NCBI RefSeq assembly: GCF_031732815.1
Contig: NZ_JAVMKF010000175.1
Location: 1-24,647 of the forward strand
DNA: 24,647 nucleotides
Reading direction: 5' to 3'
DNA from: Accumulibacter sp031732815
Lineage (GTDB): Bacteria; Pseudomonadota; Gammaproteobacteria; Burkholderiales; Rhodocyclaceae
The notes beneath the pieces were generated by a model. It was given only the letters and a program-made list of their open reading frames with translations. It did no database searches and was not told the origin of the DNA. The translations under genes and the position numbers were made by a program. Shown piece by piece: positions 16,467-24,647 of this stretch (within the stretch, counting starts at the first letter, position 1; every line of letters begins with the position of its first letter).

Positions 16467-16490
16467 CCGGTGCCCGCCAGCGGGCGCCGG
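16467..16490 (+). other. Hairpin between the binding-protein and permease genes
   Basis: Bases 16467-16476 pair with 16481-16490 in a 10-bp GC-rich stem (one G-T pair) around the 4-base loop CCAG. No T-run follows. It starts 10 bases after the binding-protein stop and ends 27 bases before the permease ATG. A likely role is to protect the upstream message or slow the polymerase, so that more binding protein than permease is made. Confidence 0.45.
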
Positions 16491-16517
16491 AGCGGCGCAG
16501 GCACGAGGAGGACGCGC

Positions 16518-18601
<2,084 letters not shown>

Positions 18602-18602
<1 letters not shown>

Positions 18603-18967
18603 TGCTCTGCCTGACCGCCGGCGCGCTCAGCGCGCTGCTCGCAGCGGACGCGTTCACGCTGGCGTGGACGCACTCGATCGAACAGGTCCGTTGGGAGGAA
18701 GACTGGCGCGTCGTCGGCGACCGCCTGGTGCTCGAGGCGGCGCGCATCCGCGGCACCGGCGCCGGCATGGAAGCGCCGGCCGGCGCCCGTCTGCTCGCTG
18801 GCGTCTGGCACTACCGCCCGCACCTGCCGCCGCAGAGCGTGCTGCGCCTGACGCACTCGCCCCATGCCGCCGGCTACGAGATCTGCCGCAGCGGCTGCGC
18901 CGCGCTCGCCGCCCTGCTTCCCGGCCTGGCAAGCGAGGCGGTGATCGAGATCAGCCCCTGCCGATGA
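18602..18967 (+). CDS. DUF1850 domain-containing protein
   Basis: A 121-residue protein of the DUF1850 family, usually found beside TAXI-TRAP permease genes and of unknown function. Visible family features are the hydrophobic N-terminal part (MLCLTAGALSALLAADAFTL), then LAWTHSIEQVRWEEDWRV, RIRGTGAGMEAPAGARL and GVWHYRP. The N-terminus could act as a signal or membrane anchor. The start overlaps the permease stop (ATG at 18602 shares the final A of TGA), and its own stop overlaps the next gene as ATGA. It is therefore coupled to the transporter on one side and a DNA repair gene on the other. Confidence 0.83.
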
Positions 18968-19635
18968 CCGACGAAATGCTGCTCGACGCCGCGCAAGCCG
19001 CGCTGCGCGGGCTCGCCGATCCGGCAAAAGCAGCCGCCATGGCCGCCTACATGAAGCATCGCTTTGCCTTTCTCGGTGTGCAGACGCCGCTTCGCCGCCA
19101 GGCGACGCGCAGCCTGATCCGCAGCTTCGCCGGTGATCCGCTCGCCGCCGCCGGCCTGCTCTGGCGGCTCGACGAGCGCGAGTTCCAGTACCTGGCCTGC
19201 GACCTTCTCGCCCACCACACAGCGCGGCTCGGCACCGAAGGGCTCGACGGTGTGCTCGAACTCGCGGTCCGCAAGTCGTGGTGGGACACGGTCGATTCCC
19301 TGGCCCACGTCGTCGGCGACCTCGTCCGGCGCGAGCGCCGGCTCGTCGCGCGCATCGACCAACTGATCGAAGCGCCGGACTTCTGGCTGCGCCGCATCGC
19401 CTTGCTGCACCAGATCGGCTGGAAGGGCGACACCGACACGATGCGCCTGTTCGACTACTGTCTGCGCCAGGCCGGCGAGCGCGAGTTCTTCATCCGCAAA
19501 GCGATCGGCTGGGCGCTGCGCGATCTGGCCTGGCACGATGCGCAGGCCGTGCGCGACTTCCTGGCCAGCGCCGGCACCCGCCTGTCGCCACTCTCGCGCC
19601 GTGAGGCGGCCAGGAACCTCGATCGGTCGCGCTGA
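18964..19635 (+). CDS. AlkD-like DNA alkylation repair protein
   Basis: Predicted HEAT-like-repeat DNA glycosylase that removes bulky or positively charged alkylated bases. The 223-residue length fits the family. Conserved segments are RREQ-like PLRRQATRSLIR, DEREFQYLACDLL, KSWWDTVDSLA (Trp107 and Asp111 matching the active-site Trp109 and Asp113 of Bacillus cereus AlkD), FWLRRIALLHQ (arginine pair 143-144) and FFIRKAIGWALRDLAW (Trp183). The residue matches come from pattern comparison, not a computed alignment. The ATG at 18964 overlaps the DUF1850 stop, so it is probably the last gene of the transporter operon. The functional link to transport is unclear and may be coincidental. Confidence 0.87.
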   Translation: MTDEMLLDAAQAALRGLADPAKAAAMAAYMKHRFAFLGVQTPLRRQATRSLIRSFAGDPLAAAGLLWRLDEREFQYLACDLLAHHTARLGTEGLDGVLELAVRKSWWDTVDSLAHVVGDLVRRERRLVARIDQLIEAPDFWLRRIALLHQIGWKGDTDTMRLFDYCLRQAGEREFFIRKAIGWALRDLAWHDAQAVRDFLASAGTRLSPLSRREAARNLDRSR

Positions 19636-19727
19636 ACGATCGGCGCCTACGTCCGTTCGCCCGGGGGATCGTCGCGCGCCGCTTGAACACACCAGAGCGG
19701 TCAATCAGCGACCGCCCGGCGACGGAG

Positions 19728-19733
19728 TATAAT
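19728..19733 (+). promoter_or_regulatory. Consensus -10 element TATAAT upstream of the DUF3422 gene
   Basis: A perfect TATAAT lies 75 bases before the DUF3422 ATG. No good -35 hexamer is seen at the usual distance. The leader that follows can fold into a small hairpin (19759-19766 with 19785-19791, one bulged base). Confidence 0.5.
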
Positions 19734-19808
19734 CCACGTCTGTCGCATCCCTTTCCATGCGGTCCGTGCTAAGGCAAGTCCTGGCGGACGCAACTGCTCT
19801 TGTGCGCG

Positions 19809-21104
19809 ATGAACACCGTCCACCCCCTGCGTGACGCGCTGCACCACGAAGTACACGCGCGTCCTTACGAACGTCTCGCGGCGCCCTTGATCCTCTCCCG
19901 CGTCGGGCTGGTCGAAGCCGACGGCCGGCAGACGCGCGAACACCTGCGCGCGCTGCTGCGCGAGCGTCACCTGCCGTTGCCGGCCGAAGACGCCAATCAT
20001 CTGAGCCTCGATCTCGGCGGCATCAAGCTGCGCTGGGAGCAGCACACCGAGTTCTACACCTGCACCTTCTGGCAACCGCTGCCGTCGGGCGCGGCCGACT
20101 TCTCGCGGACGGATCTCGCCGACCTGCCGCCCGCCTGGCTCGCCGGACTGCCGGGCAAGTGGCTGATCGGCCTGCACGTCCTGGTCCTGCCGCGCGACGA
20201 CGCAGACGACAACGAGCTGCCCCTGATCGTCCGCCGCTATCTCGCCGAAGACAGCCGCGTCGGCTGCGCAGCGATCGACGATGCGGCCAGGATCTACACC
20301 GACTTCCGCCTGCGCGAAGACGGTTTCGGCCGCTTCGTCATCGTCGCCGACCCGACGATGTCGCCGCGTCGGCTGGGGCGTATCGTGCAGCGCGTGGTAG
20401 AAATCGAGACCTACCGCATGATGGCGCTGCTCGGCATGCCGGTGGCGCGCCAGGTGAACGCGGCGCTCGCCGGTGCGGAAAACAATCTGGCTGCGCTCGC
20501 CGCACGCATCGGCAGCGCCGACGCCGAAGAAGAGCCGGAACTGCTGCACCAGCTCACCGAGCTGGCGGCCAATGTCGAAGGGCTGTACGCGCGCACGCAT
20601 GCGCGCTTCTCGGCCAGCGGCGCGTATTTCGAGCTCGTCCAGCGGCGCATCGACGAACTGCGCGAAGTGCGCACCGCCAACCTGCAGACGCTACGCGAAT
20701 TCATGGATCGCCGCCTGCTGCCGGCGCTGCAGACCTGCGCCTGGGCGGCGCGTCGCCAGCAGGCGCTCTCCGAACGGATCTCGCGCGTTTCGAACCTGCT
20801 GCGCACGCGCGTCGAGATCGAAACGCAGCAGAGCAGCGCCGGCCTGCTCGAGGCGATGAACCGCCGCCAGACGGCGCAGTTCCTGTTGCAGAGCGCCGTC
20901 GAAGGTCTCTCGGTGGCGGCCGTCACCTACTACGGCTCCGGCCTGGTCGGCTATCTCGCCAAAGGCGCGAAAGCCGCCGGCCTCTTCGCCATCGCCCCGG
21001 ACATCGCCGTCGCGGCAAGCATTCCGCTCATCGCCGCGCTGGTCTGGTTCGGCGTCCGTCGTCTACATCAGCGCGTGCAGACGGTGACGGCGGCGGCACC
21101 GTAG
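19809..21104 (+). CDS. DUF3422 family membrane protein
   Basis: A 431-residue protein of the DUF3422 family, function unknown. The N-terminal part has the family pattern LHHEVHARPYERLAAPL, GGIKLRWEQHTEFYTCTFW and WLIGLHVLVLP. A long helical, probably coiled-coil stretch follows (for example QRRIDELREVRTANLQTLREF). The C-terminus has two hydrophobic segments, around VEGLSVAAVTYYGSGLVGYLA and IAVAASIPLIAALVWFGV, which should anchor it in the inner membrane. The ATG at 19809 was chosen over an in-frame TTG at 19800. It probably has its own promoter (TATAAT at 19728). An internal part of the gene (20665-20882) is repeated at the right edge of the window. Confidence 0.85.
   Translation: MNTVHPLRDALHHEVHARPYERLAAPLILSRVGLVEADGRQTREHLRALLRERHLPLPAEDANHLSLDLGGIKLRWEQHTEFYTCTFWQPLPSGAADFSRTDLADLPPAWLAGLPGKWLIGLHVLVLPRDDADDNELPLIVRRYLAEDSRVGCAAIDDAARIYTDFRLREDGFGRFVIVADPTMSPRRLGRIVQRVVEIETYRMMALLGMPVARQVNAALAGAENNLAALAARIGSADAEEEPELLHQLTELAANVEGLYARTHARFSASGAYFELVQRRIDELREVRTANLQTLREFMDRRLLPALQTCAWAARRQQALSERISRVSNLLRTRVEIETQQSSAGLLEAMNRRQTAQFLLQSAVEGLSVAAVTYYGSGLVGYLAKGAKAAGLFAIAPDIAVAASIPLIAALVWFGVRRLHQRVQTVTAAAP
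20665..20882 (+). repeat. Copy 1 of a 218-base direct repeat, inside the DUF3422 gene
   Basis: These 218 bases recur at 24430-24647 in the same orientation, 3765 bases away, with three mismatches. This copy is part of an intact gene and so is likely the original. Confidence 0.93.
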
Positions 21105-21110
21105 CCCGGC

Positions 21111-21128
21111 CGACGAACCGTTTCGTCG
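21111..21128 (+). terminator. Hairpin directly after the DUF3422 stop
   Basis: CGACGAA (21111-21117) pairs perfectly with TTCGTCG (21122-21128) around a 4-base loop, 6 bases after the stop codon. No clear T-run follows, so termination efficiency is uncertain, but the position fits. Confidence 0.45.
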
Positions 21129-21130
21129 CG

Positions 21131-21375
21131 GATTCCCTTGTCGACGCGTTTGGCGAAGCTGTCGCCATGAAGCCACGCGCGAAAATCAGCTCGACGACTG
21201 CGCACAGCGCGTGGTGCACGACGCGGTCGCGAAACGGCGCGGTCGAAACGGCGCGTGTTTTCGGATCGAGGATTTCGATCGTCTTGCAGCCACCCGACCG
21301 CCGTGTTGCGCCGAGCAGCTCGCGTTCGAGGCGCAGGATCTCGCGCTCTCGCAGCCTGTCGGACGCTTGATCTGG
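21131..21375 (-). pseudogene. Reverse transcriptase fragment, frameshifted and truncated
   Basis: Read on the minus strand from about 21375, the frame gives PDQASDRLREREILRLEREL, then KTIEILDPKTRAVSTAPFRD and RVVHHALCAVVELIFARGF. This is the N-terminal part of a reverse transcriptase domain; FRDRVVHHAL is characteristic of DGR-like and group II-like enzymes. After GFM the similarity moves to another frame, giving GDSFAKRVDKGI where DSxANRxGKGT is expected, which implies loss of one base. It ends there. The catalytic YxDD region is absent, and the start is lost as well. Retron, DGR or group II origin cannot be told apart. The open frame on this strand that starts at 21411 is not a functional gene. 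The fragment lies between the DUF3422 gene and the hybrid kinase. Confidence 0.75.
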
Positions 21376-21425
21376 TACGACTAAAGGATACTTTGTCGGC
21401 AGCAGGGTCAAGGTCCGACAGGCTG
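21352..21425. repeat. 13-base perfect inverted repeat at the kinase/RT-fragment junction
   Basis: CAGCCTGTCGGAC (21352-21364) and its reverse complement (21413-21425) are separated by 48 bases. One arm lies in the RT fragment, the other covers the last codons of the sensor kinase. It could be a terminator-like fold for the kinase transcript, a trace of a recombination event, or chance. Confidence 0.7.
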
Positions 21426-24275
21426 GCAGACCGCGCCGTCGAGGAAGTCGAGCAAGCGATCGAAGCGCATCTCATGGATTTCGCCGAAGAGCCATGCACC
21501 GAGTTCTGGATCGAGTGCGGCGATCCGGTTGGCCAACTCGGCGACGCTCTGCCGGTCCAGGCACAATGCGGCATCGTGGAGTTGGCGCCGCAAGAGTTCG
21601 GGCAGGGCAAGCAAGCGTTCGGGGCCAACGGTCGGCAACGATGAAGGCGCGTTGCTCTGCGGGACTTCATCGACGTATACGAACTGAAGCCCCAGATGGC
21701 GGCCCATCATCTCCAGCAACTCGTTGGCCCCAAACGGCTTGCGCAGGAAATCATCGCAACCGGACGCCAGAACCTGCTCCCGCTCTTCAGCGAAGGCGCT
21801 GGCGGAAACGGCCAGCAGCCTGGTACGCCCGTCGGGTTCCTCGGCGCGAATGCGACGGGCAACCGCGTGGCCGTCCAGTCCCGGCATCCGCAGGTCCAGC
21901 CAGAGCAAGTCAGGCCGCCAGATCCGCCACTGTTCCAGCGCCGCTTCGCCGTCCGCCGCCTCGGCCAGCTCGAAGCCCAGCGGTTCCAGGATCTGAACCA
22001 GCAAGCGGCGGTTGAACTCCTGATCGTCCACCACGAGCACGCGGTGGCGAGGCTGGTCGGGCGCCAGTCCGGCGATGATCCGCTCGACTACCGGGGGGGC
22101 TTCGTCACTGGCCACCAGCTCCAGCACCAGCTCGAAGGCAAACTGGCTGCCGCGGCCGAGTTCGCTCTCGACATCTATCTCGCCACCCAGCAGACGCACA
22201 TACTCCCGGCTGATGGCCAGCCCAAGACCAGTGCCGCCCTGGGTCTTCAGGCCGGTGCGGGTCTGAGCGAACGGTCGAAACAGCCACGCCCGCTCGTCGG
22301 GAGCAATCCCCGGGCCGGTGTCGGTGACGGCGAAGCGCAACCGGCAGAACCCGGTGCCATCCTTCGTTTCGGCCTCACGGGTGACAACGAGCTGAACCTC
22401 ACCCTGGGCGGTGAACTTCAGCGCATTGCCCAACAGGTTGATCAGCACCTGACGTAGCTTGGCCTCATCGGTGCGCACGTAGCGCGGCGTCTCCGGTGGC
22501 CACTGGACGTGCAGCGACAGGCGCTTGTCGCTGGCCCGTTGCCCGAACAGCTCCCGCAGCCCCCGCAGCAATGCGTGCAAATCGCAGTCCGTCGGATGGT
22601 AGATGGCTCGTCCGGCTTCGATCTTCGACAAATCCAGCACCTCGTTGATCAGGTCCAGCAGATGCTCGCCGCTCTTATGGATGATATCCAGATGCTCACG
22701 CTGTTCCGCCGACGGACTGGTCTGACGGGCCCTGGCCGCGCGGCGCATCAGGTTGGAAAAACCGAGAATGGCGTTGAGTGGGGTGCGCAATTCGTGACTC
22801 ATTGTGGCCAGAAACACACTCTTGGCGCGATTGGCCGCTTCGGCCGCGTCCTTGGCCGCCGCCAGATTCTCGTTGGATCGCGCCAGATCGGCGGTTCGAT
22901 CCCGGACGCGCTGTTCGAGCGTCTCGAACGACACCTTGAGCTGCCTGGACATGTCATTGAACGATGCGGCCAGCTCCCCAATCGCATCCGAGCGGTCGAT
23001 GGCGACTGGTTCGTTCCATTCGCCCCGGGCCATCCCCTTGGCAGCCGCATTGAGATGCATGATCGGCTGGACGATCCAGCGCGCCGTGAACGCGCCGGCG
23101 ACGACCGCCCCGAGCAGCGCCAGAATCGCCAGGAGGACGCTGGAATGGGTACCCTGATTGATGCGCGCCATCAAATGCGCTTCCGGTACCAGGATGACGG
23201 TCAACCAATCGAGATTGCCACGCCGGATCGGGACGATCTGCAGAAAATAAGCCTGTTTCTCCCATTGAAACATGAACTGTCGGCTTTCGACGACGCGGTC
23301 AAGAGCACCCACCCGCTCGAGAACGGCTTTGGCGCTGGCGGCGGTCAAGGGGTTGCTACTGTCCACCGCAGCCAGACGTTTGTTGTCCTGCACTGCAGTC
23401 TCGGCATAGGTGGCAGCCACGCTGTGCCGGAAGGGTTCTTCGCCGGAGGAGGTAGCGACGAGCTTTCCCTCTTTGTCGATGACGAACACCTGGCCGTTGC
23501 GGCCGATCCGCAAGCGGGTCAGGAATTGGCCGAACGTGGTGAGAAAGGTGCTCGCCGCGGTCACGCCCAACACCTGCTGTCGATCATCGTAGATCGGCAG
23601 GAAGTTGATGATCATCAGGTCCGGGTCGCTCAGCCCTCTGGCCACGGACACGGCCAGAAACCAGAACGAACCCTGGTGGGCCTTGGCGCCGGTGTACCAG
23701 GGGTCGTGCGGCGGATCCTGGTGCGGGTCGTAGTTCTCGATCACGCCAGTCACTTCGCCACGCTCGCCCGTCGTCGTCAGGCGACGGCTGGTAAAAAGCT
23801 TCGTACCGCGGTCGAATTCGCGCAGAATCAGCGAGCTCGGATCGCGCTCCAGCGCCGTGAAATCCCGCCGCTCACTCGCCAGGGCGACGGTGTTCACATG
23901 CTGGTACTGCCCCAGTTGCTCGGAAAAGCGCTCGACGACGGCTGCACGGTTGCCTGGATCGAGCTTGCCGCCACGGACCAGCGCGGCATTGCCGCGGGTG
24001 ATCTGCTCCAGGCTGTCAAGCAAACCGGACAGGTGCTGGTCGACGCGCTGCCCGACTTCCGCCATCAGTTGATTGGCCAGGTCGCCAATGGCTTCCTGTG
24101 CGTTCCTGAACGAGAGATAGCCGACCGTTCCCACCGCGCCGACGATCAGGAGCACGAATGGCACGGTGCTCATCAGCGGCAGGGCGTGTCGTCGGGCTCG
24201 ATCGACCAAGTCGGCAAGCAAACGAGCGAGCCTCGTCGACTGCCTTGGCTTGTCCACCACTAAACCTCGCCCCAC
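21408..24275 (-). CDS. Hybrid sensor histidine kinase with extracytoplasmic Cache-type sensor
   Basis: A 955-residue membrane sensor. Parts in order: transmembrane segment about 33-55; large periplasmic region about 56-375 resembling a double Cache sensor (DPWYTGAKAHQGSFWF, GVTAASTFLTTFGQFL, GQVFVIDKEGKLVATS); second transmembrane segment about 377-397; HAMP about 398-450; coiled coil; HisKA with phospho-acceptor His494 in SHELRTPLN; ATPase domain with NLLGNALKFT, DTGPGIAP and GGTGLGLAI; receiver domain about 744-860 with Asp750/Asp751, phospho-acceptor Asp794 and Lys846; and a helical tail. Signal and output are unknown, and no separate response regulator or output gene lies beside it. The start is uncertain: GTG at 24275 is used, and GTG codons at 24260 and 24257 follow a GAGG. 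The gene converges with the DUF3422 gene and looks less GC-rich than its neighbours. Confidence 0.9.
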   Translation of the reverse strand: MGRGLVVDKPRQSTRLARLLADLVDRARRHALPLMSTVPFVLLIVGAVGTVGYLSFRNAQEAIGDLANQLMAEVGQRVDQHLSGLLDSLEQITRGNAALVRGGKLDPGNRAAVVERFSEQLGQYQHVNTVALASERRDFTALERDPSSLILREFDRGTKLFTSRRLTTTGERGEVTGVIENYDPHQDPPHDPWYTGAKAHQGSFWFLAVSVARGLSDPDLMIINFLPIYDDRQQVLGVTAASTFLTTFGQFLTRLRIGRNGQVFVIDKEGKLVATSSGEEPFRHSVAATYAETAVQDNKRLAAVDSSNPLTAASAKAVLERVGALDRVVESRQFMFQWEKQAYFLQIVPIRRGNLDWLTVILVPEAHLMARINQGTHSSVLLAILALLGAVVAGAFTARWIVQPIMHLNAAAKGMARGEWNEPVAIDRSDAIGELAASFNDMSRQLKVSFETLEQRVRDRTADLARSNENLAAAKDAAEAANRAKSVFLATMSHELRTPLNAILGFSNLMRRAARARQTSPSAEQREHLDIIHKSGEHLLDLINEVLDLSKIEAGRAIYHPTDCDLHALLRGLRELFGQRASDKRLSLHVQWPPETPRYVRTDEAKLRQVLINLLGNALKFTAQGEVQLVVTREAETKDGTGFCRLRFAVTDTGPGIAPDERAWLFRPFAQTRTGLKTQGGTGLGLAISREYVRLLGGEIDVESELGRGSQFAFELVLELVASDEAPPVVERIIAGLAPDQPRHRVLVVDDQEFNRRLLVQILEPLGFELAEAADGEAALEQWRIWRPDLLWLDLRMPGLDGHAVARRIRAEEPDGRTRLLAVSASAFAEEREQVLASGCDDFLRKPFGANELLEMMGRHLGLQFVYVDEVPQSNAPSSLPTVGPERLLALPELLRRQLHDAALCLDRQSVAELANRIAALDPELGAWLFGEIHEMRFDRLLDFLDGAVCQPVGP

Positions 24276-24314
24276 TGGTATCCGGAGACTTCCACGAGAC
24301 TTGCCGCCAATCGA

Positions 24315-24343
24315 TCAATATTTGAAAAGGATGAACCTGTCGA
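24315..24343 (-). promoter_or_regulatory. Possible promoter of the sensor kinase
   Basis: On the minus strand TCGACA (24338-24343) and TATTGA (24315-24320) are 17 bases apart, in a short AT-richer stretch 40 bases before the kinase start. The -35 is close to consensus, the -10 is poor. A weak candidate. Confidence 0.28.
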
Positions 24344-24429
24344 CCGTCACCGATCCGAATCTGCGGTGAAGAGGAAAGCCAACGACCCGGTGTATATTAG
24401 CCCCAAGCAAAGGGAAGTCAATCTCGACC

Positions 24430-24647
24430 AAGTGCGCACCGCCAAGCTGCAGACGCTGCGCGAATTCATCGATCGCCGCCTGCTGCCGGCGCTGCAGACC
24501 TGCGCCTGGGCGGCGCGTCGCCAGCAGGCGCTCTCCGAACGGATCTCGCGCGTTTCGAACCTGCTGCGCACGCGCGTCGAGATCGAAACGCAGCAGAGCA
24601 GCGCCGGCCTGCTCGAGGCGATGAACCGCCGCCAGACGGCGCAGTTC
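24430..24647 (+). pseudogene. Copy 2 of the 218-base repeat: partial second DUF3422 sequence at the window edge
   Basis: Identical to 20665-20882 except at 24446 (C to G, Asn to Lys), 24458 (A to G, silent) and 24470 (G to C, Met to Ile). The last 177 bases are identical. The DUF3422 reading frame is kept and stays open upstream into unrelated sequence as far as a stop at 24261-24263. GTG codons at 24366 and 24390 could start it, but no ribosome site is evident. The first half of DUF3422 is missing here, so this is either a truncated duplicate or an assembly join. The window ends inside it. The 154 bases between the kinase start and this copy hold no other gene. Confidence 0.7.

Noticed and set aside
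22509..24263. 584-codon open frame on the plus strand opposite the sensor kinase
   Set aside because: The minus-strand frame has a complete kinase domain set; the plus-strand translation has no recognisable motif and is a shadow.
20665..24647. Diversity-generating retroelement, with the RT relic and the DUF3422 repeat as RT and template/variable pair
   Set aside because: Only one of the three differences between the repeat copies is at an adenine, the copies do not end in a variable lectin-like domain, and the RT is broken.

Overview
The window is GC-rich, densely coded chromosomal DNA of a Gram-negative bacterium. The gene content (parE-parC pair, glutathione genes of the proteobacterial gshA/gshB type, creA, a DUF3422 gene, a fused TAXI-type TRAP permease) points to a betaproteobacterium, perhaps Rhodocyclales such as a Candidatus Accumulibacter relative. 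That placement is inferred from gene content and style only. Two runs of exactly 100 N (9726-9825 and 11728-11827) show that this is a scaffold with unresolved gaps.

Layout. 330-4657: topoisomerase IV subunits parE and parC. 4731-7151: creA, a lone M.TaqI-like adenine DNA methyltransferase and a HAD phosphatase, tightly packed. 7391-9645: gshA and gshB, overlapping, for glutathione synthesis. 9854-12085: an accessory two-gene locus, a SEFIR/TIR-domain NTPase overlapping by ATGA a winged-helix plus TPR-like protein. Together the two look like a STAND NTPase cut in two at the GxP/winged-helix boundary. 12093-12887 (minus): an IclR regulator. It diverges from 13017-19635: glutaryl-CoA dehydrogenase, a family III CoA-transferase, a TAXI-TRAP binding protein, a fused TRAP permease, DUF1850 and an AlkD-like glycosylase. 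This series is nearly gap-free and reads as one operon for uptake and degradation of glutarate or a similar C5 dicarboxylate.

19809-24647: a DUF3422 membrane protein is followed by a hairpin, then a decayed reverse transcriptase fragment (minus), then a large hybrid sensor kinase (minus). After the kinase comes a second, almost identical copy of 218 bases from inside the DUF3422 gene, running off the window edge. This stretch bears signs of rearrangement: repeat-flanked, a broken mobile-type gene, and a 13-base inverted repeat at the kinase/RT junction. An assembly artefact at a contig end is also possible.

The strongest candidate for an undescribed system is the split TIR-STAND pair at 9854-12085. 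Its upstream flank and the middle of its second gene both lie in assembly gaps. No tRNA, rRNA or CRISPR array was seen.
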